Shown piece after piece: positions 51,062-59,066 of a DNA stretch of 63,122 nucleotides. The DNA is from an uncultured Christensenellaceae bacterium (GTDB lineage Bacteria; Bacillota; Clostridia; Christensenellales; Borkfalkiaceae). The stretch spans positions 1 to 63,122 of the forward strand of contig CAJUPX010000013.1 in assembly GCA_910588685.1 (NCBI GenBank). The letters run 5' to 3'. The translations under genes and the position numbers were made by a program. Position 1 is the first letter of the stretch. Each line of letters begins with the position of its first letter. The notes under the pieces are model-generated. The model was given only the letters and a program-made list of their open reading frames with translations. It was not told where the DNA came from and did not search any database.

Positions 51062-52804
51062 TTATTCTGCTTTGGGTTTTGCATTTATAAGTTTTTTAGC
51101 CGCCGCCTGCATTTTTGCGAGAGCCGTTTCGGCTGTAGCCTTGTTGTTGGCTTTGACCGAGAAATAAATTTTGAGCTTGGGCTCCGTGCCGGAGGGGCGG
51201 ACGCATATAAAGCTGCCGTTTTCCAGCTCGTAATAGATACAGTTGGTGAGGGGGAAGCTCTTTTCTATTTCGCTTTCGGCGCCCGTTTCTATGTCGATTT
51301 TAACGTTTCTCGAATAGTCGCGTACGGTGGAAACCTTGTATATGTCAAACTTTGCGGCGGGCTTTTCTTTGAGCGAATTGACTACGAGGTTCATATCCTC
51401 CATTGCGTTAAGTCCGGTAAAGGGAATGGAGATGTTGCTGTCGAGCACGTAACCGTACGTGTCGTATATCTCCTGCAGTCTGTCGAATACCGTTTTGTTT
51501 TTTGTTGCGTAGTAGCATACCATTTCGGCGGTGAGCATCGACGCAACTACCGCGTCCTTATCGCGCGCGTGCGTTCCGCGCAGGTAGCCGCAGCTCTCTT
51601 CAAAGCCGAACACAAACGTGTACTCGTGCGTGTTCTCCCAGATTTTAATTTTTTCGCCTATGAACTTAAAGCCTACGGGCACTTCAAACAGCTTTACGTT
51701 GTATTTTGCGCAAATGGCTTTTGCCATACTCGTAGATACGAACGACTTAACAACCGCAGCGTTTGCAGGCAGGGCGCCGTCCTCCGAAAGTCTTGTTAAA
51801 ATATAGTCTAAAAGGAGTATGCCCACCTGGTTGCCGGAAAGCGCCTCAAAGCCGCCCTCTTTGTTTTTAACGGCAACTCCGAGTCTGTCGCTGTCGGGGT
51901 CGGTGCCGAAAACTACCGTCGCGCCGATTTTCTGAGCAAGGTCTATACCCATTGCGAGCGTTTCTTTATATTCGGGGTTTGGTACGGCGACCGTTGAAAA
52001 TTCGGTGTCTTTTTTGGTCTGCTCTTTAACAGCCGTGGCGTTAATGCCTATTTTCTTTAAAATTGTAGTTACGGGAACGTACCCCGAACCGTGGACGGGA
52101 GTATAAACGAGCTTGAGCTTTTTGCCGTGCGTTTTAACGGCTTTGGGCGAAAGCGCAAGCTTTTTAAGCTCCTTGTAATATTTTTTATCAATCTTGGAAG
52201 GTACTGTTTTTATGTATTTGCCCGTTTGAAGACTGTTGGGCTTTACAGGTCCGAGATAGTCGGATATGCGGTTGATAAAGCTTACCACAACGTCGGTGTC
52301 GTCGGGGTTCATCTGCGCCCCGTCTTCGCCGTAAACCTTGTAGCCGTTGTATTCCTTGGGGTTGTGCGACGCCGTAATCATAATACCCGCAAACGCCTTT
52401 AATTGCCTTACGGCGTAAGAGAGCATAGGGACGGGGTGCACGTCGTCGAAAACGTGCGAGGTTATATTGTTTGCGGCAAGCGTTTCCGCGGCAGCCATAG
52501 CGAATACGTCGCTTTTAAGGCGCGTGTCGTAAGAAATTACCACACCGCGCTGCATTGCTTTTTCACCCTTGGTTTTTATAAAATCGGCAAGCCCCTGCGT
52601 TGCGCGCTTAACCGTGTAAATATTCATTTTATTTGTGCCTACGCCTATGGTGCCGCGCATACCCGCCGTGCCGAATTCCAACTCCTTTCCGAAGCGCATT
52701 TTAATTTCGTTGCTGTCAGAAGCTATCTGCGCAAGCTCCGTTCTCGAATCCGCGTCGATACGGGGATCCAACAACCATTTTTTAAAAGTATCGTTATAAC
52801 TCAT
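51062..52804 (-). CDS. pgm: Phosphoglucomutase/phosphomannomutase
   Basis: A 580-aa alpha-D-phosphohexomutase interconverting hexose 1- and 6-phosphates. It has ELEFGTAGMRGTIGVG near residue 40, active-site Ser in MITASHNPKEYNGYKVY, Mg loop GTDPDSDRLG, sugar loop GFEESCGYL and the C-terminal phosphate loop RPSGTEPKLKIYF. Its length and PgcA-like motifs fit the Bacillus PgcA type. I start at 52804, preceded by AGGAGG; 21 further in-frame codons lie upstream without a ribosome site. Confidence 0.94.
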   Translation of the reverse strand: MSYNDTFKKWLLDPRIDADSRTELAQIASDSNEIKMRFGKELEFGTAGMRGTIGVGTNKMNIYTVKRATQGLADFIKTKGEKAMQRGVVISYDTRLKSDVFAMAAAETLAANNITSHVFDDVHPVPMLSYAVRQLKAFAGIMITASHNPKEYNGYKVYGEDGAQMNPDDTDVVVSFINRISDYLGPVKPNSLQTGKYIKTVPSKIDKKYYKELKKLALSPKAVKTHGKKLKLVYTPVHGSGYVPVTTILKKIGINATAVKEQTKKDTEFSTVAVPNPEYKETLAMGIDLAQKIGATVVFGTDPDSDRLGVAVKNKEGGFEALSGNQVGILLLDYILTRLSEDGALPANAAVVKSFVSTSMAKAICAKYNVKLFEVPVGFKFIGEKIKIWENTHEYTFVFGFEESCGYLRGTHARDKDAVVASMLTAEMVCYYATKNKTVFDRLQEIYDTYGYVLDSNISIPFTGLNAMEDMNLVVNSLKEKPAAKFDIYKVSTVRDYSRNVKIDIETGAESEIEKSFPLTNCIYYELENGSFICVRPSGTEPKLKIYFSVKANNKATAETALAKMQAAAKKLINAKPKAE

Positions 52805-52858
52805 CTGTGTCCTCCTAATAAATAATATATCGGAAAAATCAACAATATACCTTAATTG

Positions 52859-52886
52859 ATTATACAAAGTTTTTTATAAATGTAAA
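52859..52886 (-). promoter_or_regulatory. SigA-type promoter for the phosphohexomutase gene
   Basis: TTTACA (52886-52881), a 16-nt spacer and TATAAT (52864-52859). Confidence 0.6.
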
Positions 52887-52911
52887 GAGTTTTACAAAAA
52901 AACTTTTAAAA

Positions 52912-53874
52912 TCAGTCGGTGTCGCCGCGTAAAAATTCCTGACGCGAAACGGTTTGCTCTTTTTCCGGCTTAATAATTGTATTTTTATCTATAAAATATT
53001 TCATTTCGTTTCTGTCGTAGTAATTCACGAGCTCGAAACCTATTATTATCAGAAAGCTGGACGGAATAGTTATAATCATACCTACGCCGAGCGTGCAGAT
53101 AAGCGCGAACGCGTTTATGCCGAATATTAATATGCACATAACCACAAAGTTGGATAGTACGTTGAAAGTGCCCTTGTTTTTGCGCGAAAAAGCGTATTTA
53201 ATTGCCTCGCCCTGTTTCATTTTGCCGCGTATGAGCGCGGGCAGCCAGTCCGAAAAGATAGTCATTTTAAACGAAATGGCAAATATTATGCAGACGAGGA
53301 ACAGGAATATATTTACGAAAAACAGCAGGCTGCCGGGAAGTATTCTGAAAAACAGGTTAAAGAATACAAATGCTAACGTAAAGTCGTAAAGCGTTGACAA
53401 CGGCACGTAAATGAGTGAAAAAACAGAAGCCCTTTTCAGATTTTTGATTAAAGTGGCAAGAAAGGGCGATTGAGCGTGCAGAGCCATTTTATCGTTCATA
53501 ACGGAGGCTGCGGCAAAGTTGCCGAGCTGCTTGAACCAGTTGCTTATAATGTACAGAACGCCAAAAAGCACGGCTACGAGCGCAATATGAGTGCGCTTTG
53601 TTGCGAACAGACTTACGAGGTCGTTGAAAGCGTCCACAACCTTTTGCGAAAACTCGCGCAAATCGCCGACTTCGCCGCTTAAAAGTCTCAATAAATATTT
53701 CATAGCGCTGTCTATAACGTTGCTTACCTCGGGCAGAAACGTGTTGACGAGCGGTGAAAGTGCAAGCGCGCCGATAAACATCGCTATAATGTCAACGGTG
53801 ATCCTGTATAACAGCAACTTGTACGTTACCGAAAAATTGTCAATAAAAACGTGAAAAGTATGTTTGAACTTCAT
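52912..53874 (-). CDS. Multi-helix membrane protein of unknown function
   Basis: A 320-aa protein with about six membrane helices (near 25-45, 95-115, 150-175, 180-205, 240-262, 265-285) and a charged cytoplasmic tail (about 290-320). AISFKMTIFSDWLPALIRGKMKQGEAIKYAFSR resembles the loop of DUF975/YIP1-like membrane proteins, but I cannot assign a family. The ribosome site is weak (CAGGT). It lies between the mutase and the yfcE gene on the same strand with 24 nt to the latter, so it could be the third gene of the rdgB unit. Confidence 0.7.
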   Translation of the reverse strand: MKFKHTFHVFIDNFSVTYKLLLYRITVDIIAMFIGALALSPLVNTFLPEVSNVIDSAMKYLLRLLSGEVGDLREFSQKVVDAFNDLVSLFATKRTHIALVAVLFGVLYIISNWFKQLGNFAAASVMNDKMALHAQSPFLATLIKNLKRASVFSLIYVPLSTLYDFTLAFVFFNLFFRILPGSLLFFVNIFLFLVCIIFAISFKMTIFSDWLPALIRGKMKQGEAIKYAFSRKNKGTFNVLSNFVVMCILIFGINAFALICTLGVGMIITIPSSFLIIIGFELVNYYDRNEMKYFIDKNTIIKPEKEQTVSRQEFLRGDTD

Positions 53875-53898
53875 ATATTTACCTGAAATTATGTGTAA

Positions 53899-54366
53899 TT
53901 AAACCAAAACTATTTTAGACGTGAATTTACCGCCGGCAAACGCTAAATATAAATAGCTTTTTTGGCAGTATTTTGTAAACGCTCCGGGATTAATCAAGGT
54001 CACGCCGTTTATTACGTCTTCCCGGGCGCAGTGTGTGTGCCCGTATAAAGCGAGTTGGCAACCGAGCTCGGTCGCACGGTCCGCAAGCTTGTATAAGTTG
54101 GATTTAACCGAATACCTGTGTCCGTGAACGGCAAGCAGCTTTACGCCCTCTATTTCTATTACAAGCTCGTCCTCGCCCAGCTTTACGGGGTCGCAGTTAC
54201 CGTTTGCTAAAAACGTTTTGCCGGGGAACAGCGAGCGTATGTATCCGCCGTCGCCTGAGGTGTCGCCTAAGTGTATTATATAGTTATTTTCGGCTAAAAT
54301 ACCGCTTATTTCGTCAATCGCCCGCCTGTTGCCGTGCGTATCCGAAAGAACTACCGCGGTTTTCAT
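53899..54366 (-). CDS. YfcE/MJ0936-type metallophosphoesterase
   Basis: A 155-aa calcineurin-like phosphodiesterase. All metal-site motifs are present: SDTHGN (start), HLGDTSGDG, NGNCD, VHGHRY and YGHTH. Family members hydrolyse phosphodiesters with Mn2+; the physiological substrate is unclear. I start at 54366 (MKTAVV), whose ATG overlaps the rdgB stop codon (ATGA); a longer frame runs 7 codons into rdgB. The rdgB-yfcE pair is common in Firmicutes. Confidence 0.92.
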   Translation of the reverse strand: MKTAVVLSDTHGNRRAIDEISGILAENNYIIHLGDTSGDGGYIRSLFPGKTFLANGNCDPVKLGEDELVIEIEGVKLLAVHGHRYSVKSNLYKLADRATELGCQLALYGHTHCAREDVINGVTLINPGAFTKYCQKSYLYLAFAGGKFTSKIVLV

Positions 54367-54932
54367 AGCTTGCTTCTTAAATCGCACAGAGCGCGGTAGC
54401 GGTGGGAAACGGAATTTTTCTCCTCGTCTGCGGCAAGCCCGAACGACTTTTTAAGGTCGTCCGAATAAAAAAGACAGTCATATCCGAAGCCGTTTGTGCC
54501 TATTTCTTCCCAAAGAATTTTGCCGTACGTTCTGCCCTGACCGAAGTAAGTTTTTCCGTTGGGCATACAAAGGCATACCGCGCTCTCAAAGTACGCGCGC
54601 CTGTCGGTTATATGCTCCATCTGCTTTAATAAAAGCTTGCGGTTGCCCGCGTCGCCTTCGCCGGAAAACCGCGCCGAATATATGCCGGGCGCGCCCATAA
54701 GCGCCTCTACACACAGCCCCGAATCGTCGGAAAGCGCGGGGATATTGTACGCCTTGCTTATTGTCTGGGCTTTTATTTTTGCGTTCTCCTTAAAGGTTTT
54801 TCCGGTTTCTTCAATATCGCCGTCAAAACCGAGTTCGTGCATCGAAATTATTTCAACGCCGTCGAATATGGCTTTTATTTCTGCAATTTTACCTTCGTTG
54901 CCGCTTGCAACCGCGATTTTAGTAAGTTTCAT
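54363..54932 (-). CDS. rdgB: XTP/dITP pyrophosphatase (RdgB/HAM1)
   Basis: A 189-aa house-cleaning enzyme that hydrolyses non-canonical purine triphosphates such as XTP, ITP and dITP. It has KIAVASGNEGKIAEI at the start, ETGKTFKENAKIKA, the catalytic LSDDSGLCVEAL, PGIYSARF, and GFGYDCLFY with SHRYRAL near the end. No Shine-Dalgarno: a perfect TATAAT lies 6 nt before the ATG, predicting a leaderless mRNA. Confidence 0.95.
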   Translation of the reverse strand: MKLTKIAVASGNEGKIAEIKAIFDGVEIISMHELGFDGDIEETGKTFKENAKIKAQTISKAYNIPALSDDSGLCVEALMGAPGIYSARFSGEGDAGNRKLLLKQMEHITDRRAYFESAVCLCMPNGKTYFGQGRTYGKILWEEIGTNGFGYDCLFYSDDLKKSFGLAADEEKNSVSHRYRALCDLRSKL

Positions 54933-54938
54933 ATTTAT

Positions 54939-54967
54939 ATTATAGTATAAAGTATTTATATTGTCAA
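54939..54967 (-). promoter_or_regulatory. Promoter of rdgB-yfcE, leaderless type
   Basis: TTGACA (54967-54962), a 17-nt spacer, TATAAT (54944-54939), then 6 nt and the ATG at 54932. Both hexamers are perfect. Confidence 0.9.
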
Positions 54968-54981
54968 TGAATTTGTTTGGC

Positions 54982-55473
54982 TTACCACTTCAGGTTGTGC
55001 AGTTGACCCTCTGTTTTGAAGTTTTTAAAATCGAGCTGTCTTAACCCCTCGTAAACGGCAATTGCAACGCTGTTGGATAAATTAAGACTACGCGTTTCGC
55101 CTATCATAGGTATTCTTAAACAATTTTCGCGGTTGGCTGCGAGCAGCTCTTCGGGCAGTCCTTTTGTTTCCTTGCCGAACACGAGAAAATCGCCCTCTTT
55201 GAGCTTTGCGTCGGAGTAGACGTTCAGCCCCTTGGTTGTAAAATAATAAAACTGCGCGCCGTGAAATTTTTGTTTGAGTTCTTCAAAGCAATCGTAATAA
55301 AAAATTTCTGCGTCCTTCCAGTAATCGAGCCCCGCGCGCTTTAAGTATTTATCGGTGACTTCAAAGCCGAGCGGGCGGACGAGGTGCAGGCGGCAGCCGG
55401 TTGCCGCGCAGGTTCTTACGATGTTGCCCGTATTCTGGGGTATTTCGGGCTCAACTAAAACTATATTAAACAT
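54982..55473 (-). CDS. trmL: tRNA (cytidine/uridine-34-2'-O)-methyltransferase
   Basis: A 163-aa SPOUT methyltransferase of the TrmL/YibK type, which methylates the ribose of the wobble base in tRNA-Leu. PEIPQNTGNIVRTCAATGC at the start, VFGKETKGLP, and the knotted SAM site MIGETRSLNLSNSVAIAVYEGLRQ. Minimal length, as in YibK. No Shine-Dalgarno; the -10 box lies 9 nt before the ATG. Fittingly, a tRNA-Leu gene lies elsewhere in the window, though this is probably coincidence. Confidence 0.94.
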   Translation of the reverse strand: MFNIVLVEPEIPQNTGNIVRTCAATGCRLHLVRPLGFEVTDKYLKRAGLDYWKDAEIFYYDCFEELKQKFHGAQFYYFTTKGLNVYSDAKLKEGDFLVFGKETKGLPEELLAANRENCLRIPMIGETRSLNLSNSVAIAVYEGLRQLDFKNFKTEGQLHNLKW

Positions 55474-55482
55474 AACGCGTAT

Positions 55483-55511
55483 ATTTTACAACTACTTTCA
55501 TTATTTTGCAA
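55483..55511 (-). promoter_or_regulatory. Promoter of trmL with minimal leader
   Basis: TTGCAA (55511-55506), a 17-nt spacer, TAAAAT (55488-55483), then 9 nt and the ATG at 55473. Confidence 0.75.
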
Positions 55512-55540
55512 CGCAATCGGCGGGTTGAATAAATTTTTGT

Positions 55541-55569
55541 TTGACAAAGCATTTGTAAATTATTAAAAT
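55541..55569 (+). promoter_or_regulatory. Promoter of the Na/Pi symporter gene, leaderless type
   Basis: TTGACA (55541-55546), a 17-nt spacer, TAAAAT (55564-55569), then 6 nt and the ATG at 55576. Confidence 0.85.
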
Positions 55570-55575
55570 ATAAAT

Positions 55576-57294
55576 ATGATATACAGTATTTCGGCATTGA
55601 CCTCAAACGACGTGCTGGTGATTTTCAACAGCGCGTTTTTCATACTCGGCGGCGTAGCCGTGTTTATGGTGGGGATGAATATGATGGGCGCAAGTCTGGA
55701 AGCCGCCGCCGGCAAGTCTATGCGCAGGCTTATGGCAAAGGCTACCGGCAACCGGTTTTTGGGCGTTGCGACGGGCGCGGCGGTGACTGCTATCGTAAAC
55801 AGTTCGTCGGCGACTACCGTTATGATTGTAGGCTTCGTTAACGTAGGGCTTATGACTCTTACCCAGGCGGCTTCGGTTATAATGGGCGCAAACATAGGCA
55901 CAACCATTTCGGCGTTCATAATGGCGCTTTCGTCTTCAGGCGGCGCGTTTTCAATAGCAGCCGTATTTGCGTTTTTGGCTTTTTTAGGTTTTGTTCTCAA
56001 CCTCGTTGTCAAAAACCAGCAGCTCAAAAAAATAGGCGTCATTTTTGAGGGCGTCGGGCTTATATTTATAGGCTTGAACGTAATGAGCGTTGCGGTTGGC
56101 GAGCTGATGGAAGGCAATATCGGCGCCGAAGTTTCAAATATGTTTGTGGCGCTCGGCAACAACAGCAAGCAGCTCACGTGGGAAATTATAGTTCTCTTTT
56201 TTCTCGGCACGGCGTTAACGGCGGCTTTGCAATCCTCGGCTGCGCTAACGGCAATAGTAATTTCGCTTTCGGGCGCGGGGCTTATATCATTGCAGATGGC
56301 AATGTGCATTATTTTAGGTGCAAACGTGGGCACGTGTGTGACTTCGCTTATATCCTCGATGGGCGCAAGCGTAAACGCAAAGCGTACGGCAATGGTGCAT
56401 TTGCTTTTTAACGTTACGGGTTGCGTTATATTTATTATTCCCGTAGCTTTCGCGGGCGGATATATAGCGCAGTTTATAAATTCGCTTATACCTAAAACGC
56501 AGTGGCAGATAGCCGCGTTTCATATGATTTTCAACCTAATAACCACGCTGCTGCTTTTGCCTTTTATAAAAATACTTGTGAAAATCGCCTGCGTTATCGT
56601 TCCCGAAAAGGTGGGCGAGGCGCTTGCCGAGGACGGCGAAACGCTTGATAAACGTCTGTTAAAAACGCCCGCAATCGCCGTGGGGCAGGTCAGAAAAGAA
56701 ATACTTAAAATGGGCGAAGAGGCTTACGCAAACTATAAACGTTCGGTTGATATGCTTATAAAAGGCGATTTATCCCAAAAAGAAGAGTTTGACGCAACCG
56801 AAAAATCCATTAACGAGAACAACAGATACATTAATTCGTTTCTTGTAAAGCTTTCCTTAGAAGACCTTGCGGAAGCGGACGAAAAGAAGATAAGCTCGTT
56901 TTATCACGTTACTTCCGATATAGAGCGGATAGGCGATTACGCCGAAAATATAGTGGAATACGCCGAGCGTATGATTTTGGAAAAATCGGAGTTTTCCGAG
57001 CACGCCAAGGCGGAAATTCTGGAAATGGACGGGCATATAACCGAGCTGTACAAGCTTGTGGGCGCGGCGTTTTCCGAAATCGATTTAAAATACATACCCG
57101 ATATAGAGCGCGAGGAGCAGGCGACCGACGACGTGTGCACAAAAATGCAGGAGGCGCATTTGCGCCGTATGACGCAGAACAGCTGCACTCCCGCTGCGGG
57201 TGCCGTATATTTGCAGCTTGCTCTCAATTTAGAGCGGATAGGTGATCATATGCACAATATAGCAAATTCAATAAAGGCTTATGCTCATAAATAA
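55576..57294 (+). CDS. Na+/phosphate symporter (NptA/PNaS family) with PhoU-like domain
   Basis: A 572-aa sodium-phosphate cotransporter. Two inverted Na_Pi_cotrans repeats carry the substrate motifs NSSSATTVMIVGFVNVG and LQSSAALTAIVISLSGAG; about nine membrane helices end near residue 345. The C-terminal third (about 360-570) is a helical PhoU-like regulatory domain (DIERIGDYAENIVEYAE and LERIGDHMHNIANS, the two metal-binding motifs). It would use the sodium gradient made by the V-ATPase. No Shine-Dalgarno; predicted leaderless. Confidence 0.94.
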   Translation: MIYSISALTSNDVLVIFNSAFFILGGVAVFMVGMNMMGASLEAAAGKSMRRLMAKATGNRFLGVATGAAVTAIVNSSSATTVMIVGFVNVGLMTLTQAASVIMGANIGTTISAFIMALSSSGGAFSIAAVFAFLAFLGFVLNLVVKNQQLKKIGVIFEGVGLIFIGLNVMSVAVGELMEGNIGAEVSNMFVALGNNSKQLTWEIIVLFFLGTALTAALQSSAALTAIVISLSGAGLISLQMAMCIILGANVGTCVTSLISSMGASVNAKRTAMVHLLFNVTGCVIFIIPVAFAGGYIAQFINSLIPKTQWQIAAFHMIFNLITTLLLLPFIKILVKIACVIVPEKVGEALAEDGETLDKRLLKTPAIAVGQVRKEILKMGEEAYANYKRSVDMLIKGDLSQKEEFDATEKSINENNRYINSFLVKLSLEDLAEADEKKISSFYHVTSDIERIGDYAENIVEYAERMILEKSEFSEHAKAEILEMDGHITELYKLVGAAFSEIDLKYIPDIEREEQATDDVCTKMQEAHLRRMTQNSCTPAAGAVYLQLALNLERIGDHMHNIANSIKAYAHK

Positions 57295-57295
57295 T

Positions 57296-57320
57296 AAAAA
57301 ACGCCGTCAGGCGTTTTTTT
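57296..57320 (+). terminator. Rho-independent terminator after the Na/Pi gene
   Basis: AAAAAACGCC-GTCA-GGCGTTTTTTT directly after the stop codon. Confidence 0.92.
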
Positions 57321-57331
57321 ACTGCTAAAAC

Positions 57332-57444
57332 TCATATAAGCGGCGCAATACGGCGTCAAGCTGCGTCTGCCTTGGTCACTTACTTTTTGTAAGCTCCCTG
57401 CGGTCAGTGCTCGCTTTCCTTGTCTTGCTTGCTTCTATGAGTTT
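57332..57444 (+). repeat. Dispersed intergenic repeat, diverged copy C
   Basis: It aligns along its whole length with the 129-nt repeats at 7299 and 10950 (shared landmarks AATACNGCGTCAA, CCTTGTCTTGCT, TGCGGTC), but many bases differ. The central hairpin is kept with other letters: CTTAC-TTTTT-GTAAG at 57379-57393. The rest of the 244-nt gap to 57538 holds no gene. Confidence 0.75.
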
Positions 57445-57538
57445 TTTAACAATGGTGTTCTGCTTTCTTCTCCGCGTTTCACAATAAAAGGGTTATTTAT
57501 CTTGCTTATTGCTCCTCGTTGTGCGCCGGCGCGGTTTT

Positions 57539-58942
57539 TTACTCTTCTTTTTCGTCGTCGGCAGCGGCAGTTTCCGCGAGGGCGGCGTGTGCGGTGCGGC
57601 GGACGGAAACACGCTGATAAATAGCTTTAAATGCGTAATATGCACCGTTGAATGCCCAGAACAGGCAGACGTAGGCTATGTAAACCAAAATTACATACAG
57701 CAAATTCATATCCCATTTCCATATGCGCAGCGGTATAACCGGCACATCTACCGGCAGGGGATTTACCTGTGTGAACGCGTAGTTCGGCAGTCCGAAATCT
57801 CCGTTTGCGAACGACAGCGTGTAATCTCCGTACGTGTAGCCTTCGAGGAAAGACGATACAAGCCCGCTTGCAACAGTGGCAAGTATAATTACTATAAAAT
57901 AATATACAAGCGGTATTATGCAGTCTTTGGGCTTGAACTTATAATGTCCGAGCGCCGTAGGTATAACGCACAGAATAAACAGCAGGCAGTGCGTAAGGCA
58001 GAAATACAGTATGGAATAGCTGAAAATTATGCCGTAGTTGGACATTTCGTCTTTACCGAAATATACAAACACCGTAAGCGCGCCCACGGCGTGGATGAAA
58101 AAGCTTATTGAGTACAGCGCGCGTTTTTTTAGTATTACCGAAAGGCTTGCAACGTATACGCCAATGTTGCAGATAAACAGCGGGATTGCCGAAAAAACGT
58201 AGCTGTACACGTTATATCCGTCGCCGAGCAGCATAGAGTCCTTACTGTGGTACTGTATGAGCAGGGTTATGGCTATTGCCGCGAGGTAGTCGTTCTGTAA
58301 ATTTTTAGGCTTGTTTTTAAGGAAAAACCAGGCTCCTGCGGTGCTTGCCGCAAGCGCCGCAACGGCGAGTAAATGCCATATCGTGAAGTTTTTGAACCAG
58401 AGAAAGTGCTTGGGTGTAAAGTTGTTTATATCAAAAAAGTTTTCAAAAATATTTAAAGGCATTACGGCTATAAAGGCAACGGGCAGATATTTAAAACTTT
58501 TTGCGTCAACCTTATATCCGTCGCGGATAAACAATAAAGCGCATACGGCGAGATACAGCCCGCACGTAATAAAAAACGCGGTAATATTAAGCCATTTGGG
58601 AATAAACTCGTTTATACTCGCAAAGCAAAGCTCTTTGCCTGTGCTGTCGGGTGTGATTTTTGTTATATCGAAAAACGAGCCGAACGTGCAGGCAGAAAGA
58701 ATTACGAAAAGCGGCAAAAAGTATTTGGCAATATCCGCGCAGCATTTCTTTTTATAATAAACTGCGAGCGGCAACAGTAAAAGCCCGCATTTTTTTACCC
58801 ATTGGCTAAGCACGAATATAAAATTAAATTCGCCTATACGGTTGAATATGTAGTAGTCCGATACGGTAAAAGTAAGTAAAAGCGAAAACGCAAGCAGAAC
58901 GCCCGTACAGACTTTGAGCGCCGTGTCAATTTGTTTTTTCAT
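57539..58942 (-). CDS. Large polytopic membrane protein of unknown function
   Basis: A 467-aa protein with about 11-12 membrane helices evenly spread, a long periplasmic loop near residues 380-415 (SFLEGYTYGDYTLSFANGDFG, then PNYAFTQVNPLPVDVPV) and an Ala/Glu-rich cytoplasmic tail. No transporter motif is recognisable; the shape suggests a YfhO-like or regulator-type membrane protein, but nothing decides. A consensus promoter with TATAAT 6 nt before the ATG and no ribosome site predicts a leaderless mRNA. Confidence 0.7.
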   Translation of the reverse strand: MKKQIDTALKVCTGVLLAFSLLLTFTVSDYYIFNRIGEFNFIFVLSQWVKKCGLLLLPLAVYYKKKCCADIAKYFLPLFVILSACTFGSFFDITKITPDSTGKELCFASINEFIPKWLNITAFFITCGLYLAVCALLFIRDGYKVDAKSFKYLPVAFIAVMPLNIFENFFDINNFTPKHFLWFKNFTIWHLLAVAALAASTAGAWFFLKNKPKNLQNDYLAAIAITLLIQYHSKDSMLLGDGYNVYSYVFSAIPLFICNIGVYVASLSVILKKRALYSISFFIHAVGALTVFVYFGKDEMSNYGIIFSYSILYFCLTHCLLFILCVIPTALGHYKFKPKDCIIPLVYYFIVIILATVASGLVSSFLEGYTYGDYTLSFANGDFGLPNYAFTQVNPLPVDVPVIPLRIWKWDMNLLYVILVYIAYVCLFWAFNGAYYAFKAIYQRVSVRRTAHAALAETAAADDEKEE

Positions 58943-58948
58943 AGTTAC

Positions 58949-58977
58949 ATTATAAATAACGGCGCGGTCAAAGTCAA
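58949..58977 (-). promoter_or_regulatory. Promoter of the polytopic membrane protein, leaderless type
   Basis: TTGACT (58977-58972), a 17-nt spacer, TATAAT (58954-58949), then 6 nt and the ATG at 58942. Confidence 0.88.
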
Positions 58978-59008
58978 CTGTTAATTATCGGCATAAGTTG
59001 AAAAGCGT

Positions 59009-59037
59009 TTGACTTTGAGCGGCGGCGGGAATATAAT
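59009..59037 (+). promoter_or_regulatory. SigA-type promoter for mgtE
   Basis: TTGACT (59009-59014), a 17-nt spacer and TATAAT (59032-59037). A normal leader with AGGAGG follows. Confidence 0.88.
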
Positions 59038-59066
59038 ATATTATACAAAAGAAAAGGAGGGGCAAT

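Noticed and set aside
57509..58111. Plus-strand open frame of 200 codons
   Set aside because: Antisense to the polytopic membrane protein gene, which has a consensus promoter and coherent membrane helices; the plus-strand frame is basic and without motifs.
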